Shown one piece after another: positions 1-5,963 of a stretch of DNA of 7,467 bases (its first letter is position 1; the number at the start of each line of letters is the position of its first letter). Source of the stretch: Mariprofundaceae bacterium (lineage in GTDB: Bacteria > Pseudomonadota > Zetaproteobacteria > Mariprofundales > J009). The DNA lies in NCBI GenBank assembly GCA_015489095.1, contig WFMN01000020.1, positions 1-7,467 of the forward strand. Direction: 5' to 3'. The position numbers were made by a program, and so were the translations under genes. Under the pieces are notes generated by a model. That model was not told where the DNA came from and searched no databases. It worked only from the letters and a program-made list of their open reading frames with translations.

Positions 1-395
1 CCCAACCGTTTGAGCTGACGGACGATGGTGCCGCCGGACTCCTCCTTCCACTGCCAGACCCGATCGACAAACGCCTCACGCCCGAGATCGCGGCGGTGGA
101 TCCCCTCCTTGTCCAGCAACCGCTCCACCACCATCTGGGTGGCGATGCCGGCGTGGTCGGTGCCCGGCTGCCATAGCGTCGATTTGCCCACCATCCGCTG
201 CCAGCGAATCAAGGCATCCTGTAGCGTAAAGGTAAACGCGTGCCCCATGTGCAAACTGCCGGTCACATTGGGCGGCGGAATAACGATGCAGTAACCCTCT
301 TCACCCTCAGCCGGAGTGTAGGCATCCGAACCCAACCACTGGTCGGAAATCGCCGCCTCCAACGATTGCGGATCGTAATGTTTCGCTAAAGTCAT
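1..395 (-). CDS. valS: Valyl-tRNA synthetase, N-terminal part (cut by the window edge)
   Basis: Class I aminoacyl-tRNA synthetase that charges tRNA-Val in the cytoplasm. Only the first 131 residues are present; the family is usually about 900-950 residues, so the rest lies beyond position 1. The class I ATP-binding signature is clear: IPPPNVTGSLHMGHA at residues 39-53, with the HIGH-type tetrapeptide HMGH at 49-52, followed by the WQPGTDHAGIATQ block (residues 75-87) typical of ValRS. The N-terminus (MTLAKHYDP) matches the normal start of the family. The ATG at 393-395 is 18 nt after the stop of the upstream pseudopilin gene. The purine-rich GAGGAAGAG in this gap, partly over that stop codon, is the likely ribosome binding site. 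Transcription is probably from the upstream genes. A TATAAT lies 3 nt before the ATG, but without a good -35. The family call is secure; start confidence is high. Confidence 0.96.
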   Translation of the reverse strand, partial: MTLAKHYDPQSLEAAISDQWLGSDAYTPAEGEEGYCIVIPPPNVTGSLHMGHAFTFTLQDALIRWQRMVGKSTLWQPGTDHAGIATQMVVERLLDKEGIHRRDLGREAFVDRVWQWKEESGGTIVRQLKRL

Positions 396-413
396 GGTAT
401 TATAGTCTCTTCC

Positions 414-776
414 TCACTTAGTAATACGGTGATACAGAAACAGCGTCAAATCAGGCTCGTGGTTCAGCGACACCGTTACATTCTGCCGAAAAAAACCATC
501 CATCTCCGTCGGCTCACCCCATAATTTCCACTGCAACCGAACCCCATTACGGGTGATCTCTCCATCCTGTTCATCGCCACTCACCCGATCGAGCAGCCGC
601 TGCCGCTCGATCAGATCGAGCGCGCTATCCAGCATGAGGGTCTGATCCGCCAATGTGCGCTGCACATCACTGGATGCCCCCAGCCGACCGACCATCGCCA
701 CCAGCGCCGTCGCCACAATCACCATCGCCACCAGCACCTCGATCAATGTAAAACCGGAGGCGCTATCCCTCTGCAT
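414..776 (-). CDS. GspI-like minor pseudopilin (type IV prepilin-like protein)
   Basis: 120-residue prepilin. It has a short leader (MQRDSASG), then FTLIEVLVAMVIV, the classic site cut between Gly8 and Phe9 and N-methylated by a PilD/GspO-type prepilin peptidase. Glu13 is the conserved Glu5 of the mature protein. Residues 9-30 form the hydrophobic helix that anchors the protein in the inner membrane before assembly. The mature part is about 112 residues. Size, the run of helix after the anchor (LADQTLMLDSALDLIERQR) and the WKLW...F..NVTVSL C-terminal pattern fit GspI of type II secretion (pseudopilus tip), but a PilV/FimT-like type IV pilus minor pilin is possible. The ATG overlaps the last codons of pyrF by 14 nt and is preceded by AAGAGGG. 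No other secretion or pilus gene is visible, so this copy looks orphaned. The prepilin class is near certain; the GspI subtype is moderate. Confidence 0.88.
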   Translation of the reverse strand: MQRDSASGFTLIEVLVAMVIVATALVAMVGRLGASSDVQRTLADQTLMLDSALDLIERQRLLDRVSGDEQDGEITRNGVRLQWKLWGEPTEMDGFFRQNVTVSLNHEPDLTLFLYHRITK

Positions 777-1443
777 ATCCCTCTTGCATCGCCGCCAAGA
801 TCCGGCGCGCCGCCTCGGCCGGCTGCGCGGCCTGAATAATCGGCCTGCCGACCACCAGATAATCGGCGCCGGCGGCGATCGCCATCGCCGGGTCGGCCAC
901 CCGCGCCTGATCCTGCACCGCCGCGCCCTGCATCCTGATCCCCGGCGTCACCGTCACGAACCCCGCACCGCACGCCGTCTTGATCGCCGCCACCTCGTGC
1001 ACGCTGCAGACCACGCCGTCCAGCCCGGCATCCAAGGCGATCCGCGCCCGCTCGACCGCCACGGAGCGCGCCTGATCCCGCGGCATGGGGTCGCTGGTCA
1101 GCACCGTCACCGCGATCAGCCGCATGCGCGGAAAATCGGCCGCGGCAGTCGCGGCCGCGCTCAGCATCGCCGCGCCCCCTCCGGCATGGACATTGACCAT
1201 CTCCACCCCGAGTTCACCGGCGCTGGCAACCGCCTGCGCCACCGTGTTGGGGATATCGTGAAACTTGAGATCGAGGAACAGACGGTGTGAACGGCGCAGC
1301 TCCGCCACCAGCGCCGGCCCCTCGCGCACAAACAGCCGCAGACCGACCTTGAACCACCCCACCTGATCGCCAAGCCGGTCGCGCATCGTCAGCGCCGCGT
1401 CCCGATCGGGCAGATCGAGCGCCACCATCAACCGATCCCTCAT
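763..1443 (-). CDS. pyrF: Orotidine 5'-phosphate decarboxylase
   Basis: Catalyses the last step of de novo UMP synthesis, OMP to UMP plus CO2, in the cytoplasm. The 226-residue TIM-barrel protein has normal family length and shows the hallmarks: VALDLPD at residues 7-13, the substrate lysine in WFKVG (Lys32), the catalytic DLKFHDIPNT block (Asp58, Lys60, Asp63), VNVHAGGG at 83-90, TPGIR at 166-170 and VVGRPI at 197-202, the phosphate-binding end of the barrel. The ATG (1441-1443) overlaps the lapB stop as ATGA, and GGGG lies about 7 nt upstream, so it should be translated together with lapB. The lapA-lapB-pyrF order is also found in Escherichia coli. All key residues are present; the enzyme looks intact. 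Confidence 0.98.
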   Translation of the reverse strand: MRDRLMVALDLPDRDAALTMRDRLGDQVGWFKVGLRLFVREGPALVAELRRSHRLFLDLKFHDIPNTVAQAVASAGELGVEMVNVHAGGGAAMLSAAATAAADFPRMRLIAVTVLTSDPMPRDQARSVAVERARIALDAGLDGVVCSVHEVAAIKTACGAGFVTVTPGIRMQGAAVQDQARVADPAMAIAAGADYLVVGRPIIQAAQPAEAARRILAAMQEGYAEG

Positions 1444-2609
1444 AACACATCCCCATTAACGGTACGCATCGAGCCCCACTGGTGGCACTGCGGGCACTGC
1501 CAGCGCATCTCCCGCACCTCGACCCCGCACTCCGCGCACACATAATCCTTCACCTGACGCCGCCACCGTTTCGCCCGTGCCACCAATCCCGCATCGACTT
1601 GACCGGCCGCCTCCTCTCCCGCGAGCGACAGCAGATGGAGGTCACCGCGCAGCGAGCTGGTGGTAAACCCGGTCGCATCGATCAGGCGGCGGACATCGTC
1701 ATCGCACCCCGCCTTGTGCAACTGCTCCAGCCACAACAGCATCATCCCCTCATCGTGGCTATCACGCCAGATGCCGATCAGAAACGGCTCGCTCGCCGCC
1801 CGGTAGCGCGCATACTTCACCAGCAGGGGGATCGCCTGCTGCGCATGGTGGCGGCACTGTTGCCACAACCGGCGGAGCAGCGCCTCCACCTCCGGCCACG
1901 GCGCCTCCTGCTCCAGCAGCAGCTCCAGCCGCACCAAGTAGGCGGAGGCACACCCCTCATCCAGCGCAATCGCCTGATCGGCATACTCCATCGCCTTCTG
2001 CCGGTCGTGCTCCTCATGCCAGCAGCGCCGCGCCTCCTCGGCGTAGAGAAAGGCGCGATGGTCATGGGCATCCTCGCCACGCACCCGCTCGATCCGGCAA
2101 AGCAGCGCCTCCGCCTTCAGCCACTCCTTGCCCTGTTCTCGAATGCGCAGCGCCGCCTCCAGCGAGGGGAGATGGCCGGAATCGATCTCCAGCGCCTGCT
2201 CATACTGCCGCAGCGCGCGATCCAGCAGCCCACCGGTGTGGAAATCGCGCCCCAGCGCGTAGTGCGCCTCCAGCGCCTGCTCGGGCTGGATATCGGGGCG
2301 CGCCAACAGGTTCTGGTGGATCCGCACCGCGCGACCGATCTCGCCGCTGCCGCGAAACATCTCGCCCAGCGCCATATAGACATCGATGGCATCCGAGCGC
2401 AGCCGCGCCACCTGCACCATCTCCTGCAGCGCAAGATCCGCCTGATCGGAAAGTAAAAAGTTGATGCCACGCAGCAGCGGCATCACGCGCGCGTCGTCGT
2501 CGCGCTTGGGGGGCTCGTCGGCCGCGTCCAGCTCGTTCTGGCGCCACACCCACCACGAAATCGCCGCTACCAACAGTAGCAGCAGAGTCAGGATCACCGC
2601 TTGGGTCAC
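1440..2609 (-). CDS. lapB: Lipopolysaccharide assembly protein B (LapB/YciM), TPR heat-shock protein
   Basis: Inner-membrane regulator of lipopolysaccharide synthesis. In E. coli LapB brings LpxC to the protease FtsH and so limits lipid A production. The 389-residue length equals that of the E. coli protein. Residues 4-22 form an N-terminal membrane anchor (AVILTLLLLLVAAISWWVW), followed by a charged linker and the characteristic GINFLLSDQADLAL at 48-61. TPR-type helical repeats run from about 45 to 345. The C-terminus carries a rubredoxin-like metal site with two CxxC pairs (Cys358/Cys361 and Cys372/Cys375; YVCAECG and WQCPQCHQW), needed for function in E. coli. The start is GTG (2607-2609) overlapping the lapA stop TGA, with only a weak upstream purine motif, so translation is probably coupled to lapA. 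The function is by family; the sequence is complete. Confidence 0.95.
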   Translation of the reverse strand: MTQAVILTLLLLLVAAISWWVWRQNELDAADEPPKRDDDARVMPLLRGINFLLSDQADLALQEMVQVARLRSDAIDVYMALGEMFRGSGEIGRAVRIHQNLLARPDIQPEQALEAHYALGRDFHTGGLLDRALRQYEQALEIDSGHLPSLEAALRIREQGKEWLKAEALLCRIERVRGEDAHDHRAFLYAEEARRCWHEEHDRQKAMEYADQAIALDEGCASAYLVRLELLLEQEAPWPEVEALLRRLWQQCRHHAQQAIPLLVKYARYRAASEPFLIGIWRDSHDEGMMLLWLEQLHKAGCDDDVRRLIDATGFTTSSLRGDLHLLSLAGEEAAGQVDAGLVARAKRWRRQVKDYVCAECGVEVREMRWQCPQCHQWGSMRTVNGDVL

Positions 2610-2899
2610 AGCTCGTCTTGCAGGGGGATGTTGCGCAGATTCTCCACCTCGCTGCCGAGGCGGGCGTTCTCCTGTTCCAGTTCGGCGATCCGCTTTTTGT
2701 GCTTGTTTCGGGAAAAGGCCAGCGACAACACCCCACCGGCATAGCCGAGCACAAAGGCAACAAACACCGGAACATAGAGCGGGCTATGCCCCACACCGAG
2801 TCCGGTAAAGGCGATCGCGACCTCACCGGCATTGGCCATCGCAAAAATCGTCGCCACCGCCGTCAGCAGGGCAACCACCACCGCATTCACCCAGTTCAC
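2606..2899 (-). CDS. lapA: Lipopolysaccharide assembly protein A (LapA, DUF1049 family)
   Basis: Small inner-membrane partner of LapB. The 97-residue protein has two hydrophobic segments (about residues 5-22 and 42-62) joined by a short loop, then a basic stretch (SRNKHKKR, 63-70) and a predicted cytoplasmic coiled coil (IAELEQENARLGSEVENL, 71-88). This is the standard LapA/DUF1049 layout, and the position directly before lapB supports it. I chose GTG at 2897-2899: going upstream in frame there is no ATG, GTG or TTG before a stop, and this start keeps the whole first membrane helix. The Shine-Dalgarno signal is weak (GCGGGCGG). It follows a 97-nt gap with a terminator-like hairpin after ihfB, so it may begin a new transcription unit. 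I could not identify a convincing promoter for it. Confidence 0.93.
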   Translation of the reverse strand: MNWVNAVVVALLTAVATIFAMANAGEVAIAFTGLGVGHSPLYVPVFVAFVLGYAGGVLSLAFSRNKHKKRIAELEQENARLGSEVENLRNIPLQDEL

Positions 2900-2963
2900 A
2901 GGCCGCCCGCTATGGCTGCATGGTCATCGGAATGCGAAACAACAGTGTCATCAACAACCCAGC

Positions 2964-2991
2964 GCAAAAAGTCCGTCCGTGGACTTTTTGC
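2964..2991 (-). terminator. Perfect 11-bp stem-loop after ihfB, likely intrinsic terminator
   Basis: Directly seen: arms 2964-2974 and 2981-2991 are exact reverse complements around a 6-nt loop. Read on the minus strand the hairpin is A5-GTCC ... GGAC-T5, with the T run ending the 3' arm. It begins 8 nt after the ihfB stop, the expected place for an intrinsic terminator. The flanking A and T runs make it symmetrical, so it could act in both directions. The GC core is only four pairs plus the outer GC, and the T run is short, so partial read-through into lapA is plausible. Confidence 0.65.
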
Positions 2992-2999
2992 TTGGCGCC

Positions 3000-3284
3000 T
3001 TACGATTGCGGCGACACCCGCTCGCGCAGCGCCTTGCCGGGCTTGAAATGTGGCACCACCTTGGCTTCCACCTCCACCGTGGTGCCGAGGCGCGGGTTGC
3101 GCCCCTGACGGGCACGGCGCTGACGCAGGGTAAAGCTGCCGAACCCGCGCAGCTCCACCCCCTCGCCATTGGCCAACGAATCCACGATCGAATCCAGCAC
3201 GGTGTTCACCAACAGTTCCGACTCCTTACGCGTCAAGCCGCCATGGGCTTCGGTAATCTTTGCGATCAACTCTGATTTGGTCAT
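3000..3284 (-). CDS. ihfB: Integration host factor, beta subunit
   Basis: Sequence-specific nucleoid protein that pairs with IhfA to bend DNA sharply in recombination, replication and sigma-54 promoters. The 94-residue protein is of family length (E. coli 94). It begins MTKSELI, the typical IhfB N-terminus, and shows EGVELRGFGSF at 41-51 (beta saddle), the DNA-intercalating arm RARQGRNPRLG at 57-67 with the proline at 64, and VPHFKPGKALRERV at 77-90. These distinguish it from HU and make the beta subunit the best choice. The ATG (3282-3284) overlaps the rpsA stop as ATGA; AAGGGAG inside the rpsA tail is a good ribosome binding site. The rpsA-ihfB pair is conserved in gamma- and betaproteobacteria. 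The partner gene ihfA is not in this window. Confidence 0.97.
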   Translation of the reverse strand: MTKSELIAKITEAHGGLTRKESELLVNTVLDSIVDSLANGEGVELRGFGSFTLRQRRARQGRNPRLGTTVEVEAKVVPHFKPGKALRERVSPQS

Positions 3285-5164
3285 TTGTTCTCCCTTGCCA
3301 TCAGTTTCTTTTGCAGCTCCAGCGCCAGCGCGGAGGGGGTGCTGTCCGCCGCCTGCGAAGAGCGGTAGTGGCGAATCGCATCGCGCTCTTCATCGCGCAA
3401 CATCTGCCGCACCGACAGATCCACCTCCCGCTTCTTCTTGTTGACGCCGATGATCTTGGCCTCGACCTCGGCGCCGATCTCCAGAGCCTCCTGCTCCTTG
3501 GGCAGCTCGCGCTTGGAGAGCCTGCCGCGAACGCCATCAGCAACTTCAATCACATAGCCCCAGCCGGCGGCCTCCACCACCTTGCCCGAAACCCTACCGC
3601 CCTCTTTGGCTCCGGCAAGGAAAAGTGTGAACGGGTCATCCTGCAACTGCTTGATCCCCAACGAAACACGCTGGCGTTCCACATCCACGCCCAGCACCAC
3701 GCACTCCACCTCCTGCCCCTTCTGATACTCCGCCAAGCAGGCATCGGCGTCCCCTTTCCAAGTGAGGTTGCCGATATGGACAAGGCCATCCAACTCCTTG
3801 GTCAACCCGACGAAAAAGCCGAATTCGGTGATGTTTTTCACCCGACCGGAGACCTTGCTGCCGACCGGATGCTCGTTCAGCCACGCCTGCCACGGGTTCT
3901 CCAGCACCTGCTTCAGGCTCAGGCGGATCCGCCGCTTGTCCGCATCGACATCCAGCACCGACAGATCGACCACATCCCCCTCCGCCAACACCGACGCGGG
4001 TTTCACATCACGGCGTGTCCAGCTCATCTCCGAGCTATGGATCAGGCCATCCACCCCCGGCTCCAACTCGACCACGGCGCCGTAATCGAGCAGCCGGCGC
4101 ACGGTACCGGTCACCCGCATCCCGCTGCTGTAGGCGCCGGCGGCGTGCAGCCACGGATCCTCCAGCAGCGCCTTCATCGAGATCGACACCTTGCCGTTCT
4201 CCGCGTCGATCGACGCGATCTCGGCGGTGATGGGCTGCCCCGCCGTCAACACATCGGACGGATGGGCCAGACGACGCCAGGCGATATCGGAGACATGGAG
4301 CAGGGCATCCACCCCCCCAAGATCCACAAACGCCCCGTAATCGACCAGACGGCGCACGATCCCGGTCACCTTGTCGCCCACCTTGTGCTGCGCAAAAAAC
4401 TGACGCCGCTTCTCCGCCAGCTCCGCCTCCATCGGGCGACGGCGTGACACCACCACATTCTCCGGCTTCCGGCTGGCGTCGAGCACCACCACCCGGCAAT
4501 CGGTTCCCACCAGCGCATCCGCTTGCACATAGCGGCTGACATCCGCCTCCGAACGGGGCATGAACGCCGGAAGGCCACCGATGGTCACCCGGAAGCCGCC
4601 CTTGATTTCACTAACGATATGGGCATCCACCTCGCTACCGTCCGCCAGCGCCGCCTCGACCACCGTCCATTGATGCTGCTTGCGCGCATCCAGCACCGAG
4701 AGCTTGACCCCCTCCTGCCCGGTGACATCGGTCACCATCACCTCGACGGTATCGTTCAGCGCGGGAAGCGCCATCCCCACCGTGGCAAACTCCGAGGCGG
4801 GCACCGTCCCCTCCCCTTTGCCGCCGACATTGATGATGACCTGATCGCCATCGAAACCGACCACCACCCCATCGATCAACTGACCGCGATCGAGGGGAAC
4901 GCTCTCCTGCAGCGAGGCCTCGAACAGCGCGCGAAAATCCTCGTCCGCGGGGATCTCCTCTTCGGGCGCATCATCGTCGGGGATGGCATCCACCTCTTCG
5001 ACCTCATCGACGGGAGAGGGCGAAGCAGCCTGCTCCCGCGGCGATTCGGCGGCCTCGGCCTCCGGTGCCATCACCTCCTGTTCCACTGCCGGCTCGGCGG
5101 CGGTGGCATTGTGGTTGACGGCCTCCTCATCGGCCGCGGTTTGTTGTGGGGAAATTGTTGTCAT
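3281..5164 (-). CDS. rpsA: 30S ribosomal protein S1 with acidic N-terminal extension
   Basis: Binds mRNA on the small ribosomal subunit and helps start translation on messages with weak ribosome binding sites. Six S1 (OB-fold) domains can be placed at about residues 93-158, 176-241, 263-331, 348-418, 435-505 and 522-588, with VDYGAFVDLGGVDALLHVSDIAW (split across 274-296) typical of domain 3. The product is 627 residues against 557 in E. coli. The excess lies mainly at the N-terminus: residues 1-75 are rich in Ala, Pro, Glu and Asp, with about 23 acidic residues and one Arg. The segment FRALFEASLQES (77-88) aligns with the E. coli N-terminal helix that docks on S2, so the tail precedes the docking helix. 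The start ATG (5162-5164) lacks a strong Shine-Dalgarno sequence, as in other rpsA genes that are autoregulated. An in-frame GTG at 4991-4993 (codon 58) is a possible shorter start but would still leave extra residues. Confidence 0.97.
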   Translation of the reverse strand: MTTISPQQTAADEEAVNHNATAAEPAVEQEVMAPEAEAAESPREQAASPSPVDEVEEVDAIPDDDAPEEEIPADEDFRALFEASLQESVPLDRGQLIDGVVVGFDGDQVIINVGGKGEGTVPASEFATVGMALPALNDTVEVMVTDVTGQEGVKLSVLDARKQHQWTVVEAALADGSEVDAHIVSEIKGGFRVTIGGLPAFMPRSEADVSRYVQADALVGTDCRVVVLDASRKPENVVVSRRRPMEAELAEKRRQFFAQHKVGDKVTGIVRRLVDYGAFVDLGGVDALLHVSDIAWRRLAHPSDVLTAGQPITAEIASIDAENGKVSISMKALLEDPWLHAAGAYSSGMRVTGTVRRLLDYGAVVELEPGVDGLIHSSEMSWTRRDVKPASVLAEGDVVDLSVLDVDADKRRIRLSLKQVLENPWQAWLNEHPVGSKVSGRVKNITEFGFFVGLTKELDGLVHIGNLTWKGDADACLAEYQKGQEVECVVLGVDVERQRVSLGIKQLQDDPFTLFLAGAKEGGRVSGKVVEAAGWGYVIEVADGVRGRLSKRELPKEQEALEIGAEVEAKIIGVNKKKREVDLSVRQMLRDEERDAIRHYRSSQAADSTPSALALELQKKLMARENK

Positions 5165-5282
5165 GTTATTGTGTTACTACCATTTTTAATATCACAGCCG
5201 GCACATCCTGCACCCGCCATGTAGGTTAAATCGGCACTTCCTTGTACCAATTGCATTGACGGCAATACAGCGTCAACCGGAA
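5161..5282 (-). pseudogene. Candidate frameshifted small zinc-ribbon ORF between cmk and rpsA
   Basis: Seen directly: the frame of cmk continues after its stop as FRLTLYCRQCNWYKEVPI and ends at TAA 5226-5228; a TTG at 5274-5276 could start it. The frame offset by -1 is open throughout and reads, from ATG 5218-5220, MAGAGCAGCDIKNGSNTIT, ending in TGA at 5161-5163. That stop overlaps the rpsA ATG, the same ATGA junction used at other gene borders here. Joined by one -1 shift between about 5249 and 5229, the two give C-x2-C-x16-C-x2-C, a spacing usual for a zinc ribbon, in a protein of about 40 residues. I do not recognise the family. The second frame alone, from ATG 5254-5256, is an intact 31-residue ORF. 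No slippery heptamer is obvious and ribosome binding sites are poor, so options are a decayed gene, a sequencing indel, a leader ORF, or chance in a rpsA leader. Confidence 0.35.
5165..5282 (-). promoter_or_regulatory. rpsA upstream leader region (possible translational control)
   Basis: 118-nt interval between the cmk stop and the rpsA start. The last 35 nt are A-rich with little pairing potential (GATATTAAAAATGG...) and have no proper Shine-Dalgarno element, only GGTAG about 15 nt before the ATG. In E. coli the rpsA leader likewise lacks a strong site and is repressed by free S1; the same logic is an inference here. A 6-bp inverted repeat lies at 5256-5261 and 5271-5276 (TTGACG/CGTCAA with a 9-nt spacer). 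TTGACG could serve as a -35, but no good -10 sits 16-18 nt downstream, so I do not call a promoter. Confidence 0.4.
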
Positions 5283-5963
5283 TCAACGCAACAGCTTGCG
5301 TCGCGCGAGCACCGCCAAGATGCGATCCACCACCTGATCCACCCGCAGTGTGGTTGAATCGATGGTGATGGCATCCGCGACCGCCAAGAGCGGCGCCGCG
5401 TCGCGGGCGGCGTCACGGGCATCGCGCGCCTGCAACTCCGCGTCCACCGCATCGAGCGACAGCGCATGGTCGCTACCCTTCAACTGCAACCAGCGCCGCC
5501 TGGCGCGCTCCCGCCGCGAGGCGGTGAGAAAGAACTTGGCCTGCGCCTCGGGCAGCACCACGCTGCCGATATCGCGCCCATCCATCACACAGCCATCCTT
5601 CGCCAGCGTCCGTTGCAGCGTCAATAATGCCTCTCGAACTTCGGGAAGCGCCGCCACCGCCGACGCCGCGGCGCCGGCATCCTCGCCACGCAGCGTAGAA
5701 GTGCAATCCCTGCCCGCAAACTGCACCACACCACCGGGCAACCACGCCAGTTGATCCCCCGCTTCGGCCAGCATCGCCGCCACCGCGGAGCCGTCGTCCA
5801 GCGCGATACCCAATGCTTGCGCCCGCCAGCCGGCGAAGCGGTAGAGCAGCCCGCTGTCCAGCACCGGCAGGCCGATCGCGTCGCCCACCAGCGCCGCCAC
5901 CGTTCCCTTGCCCGAGCCGGAGGGGCCGTCGATGGCGACCTGCAGTCCGGGAACCGCCTTCAT
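5283..5963 (-). CDS. cmk: Cytidylate kinase
   Basis: Phosphorylates CMP and dCMP with ATP in nucleotide salvage and supply. The 226-residue product has normal length for bacterial Cmk. It contains the P-loop IDGPSGSGKGT at residues 11-21, LDSGLLYR at 35-42 (usually LDSGALYR), MDGRDIGSVVLPEAQAKFFLTAS starting at 127 (split block for CMP binding), the Arg-rich lid at 150-158 and RDARDAARDAAPL at 180-192, ending with IDST at 201-204. A longer open frame reaches upstream into aroA, but homology begins at the ATG 5961-5963, which overlaps the aroA stop as ATGA. A perfect AGGAGG lies only 1 nt before this ATG, an unusually short spacing, so initiation may depend on ribosomes finishing aroA. cmk followed by rpsA is a conserved proteobacterial arrangement. 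Confidence 0.97.
   Translation of the reverse strand: MKAVPGLQVAIDGPSGSGKGTVAALVGDAIGLPVLDSGLLYRFAGWRAQALGIALDDGSAVAAMLAEAGDQLAWLPGGVVQFAGRDCTSTLRGEDAGAAASAVAALPEVREALLTLQRTLAKDGCVMDGRDIGSVVLPEAQAKFFLTASRRERARRRWLQLKGSDHALSLDAVDAELQARDARDAARDAAPLLAVADAITIDSTTLRVDQVVDRILAVLARRKLLR

Noticed and set aside
25..294. Plus-strand 89-codon open frame at the left end
   Set aside because: It lies opposite valS, whose HIGH motif and conserved blocks are unmistakable on the minus strand.
399..404. TATAAT on the minus strand 3 nt before the valS ATG
   Set aside because: No acceptable -35 at 16-18 nt, and transcription would begin at or inside the start codon. Probably chance, though a leaderless transcript cannot be excluded.
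1482..2456. Long plus-strand open frame of 324 codons opposite lapB
   Set aside because: It is rich in Leu, Arg, Gln, His and Pro with no recognisable domain, and mirrors the codons of a clear LapB. It is the usual antisense open frame in GC-rich coding DNA.
2910..2951. Minus-strand 13-codon ORF (MTLLFRIPMTMQP) before lapA
   Set aside because: No ribosome binding site, no overlap with lapA, and too short to separate from chance.
3260..4447. Plus-strand open frame of 395 codons opposite rpsA and ihfB
   Set aside because: The opposite strand encodes certain S1 domains. The plus product is low-complexity His/Arg/Leu/Pro with no motif.
5166..5183. Five-codon minus-strand ORF MVVTQ ending 1 nt before the rpsA ATG
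   Set aside because: No ribosome binding site; expected by chance in the A-rich leader.
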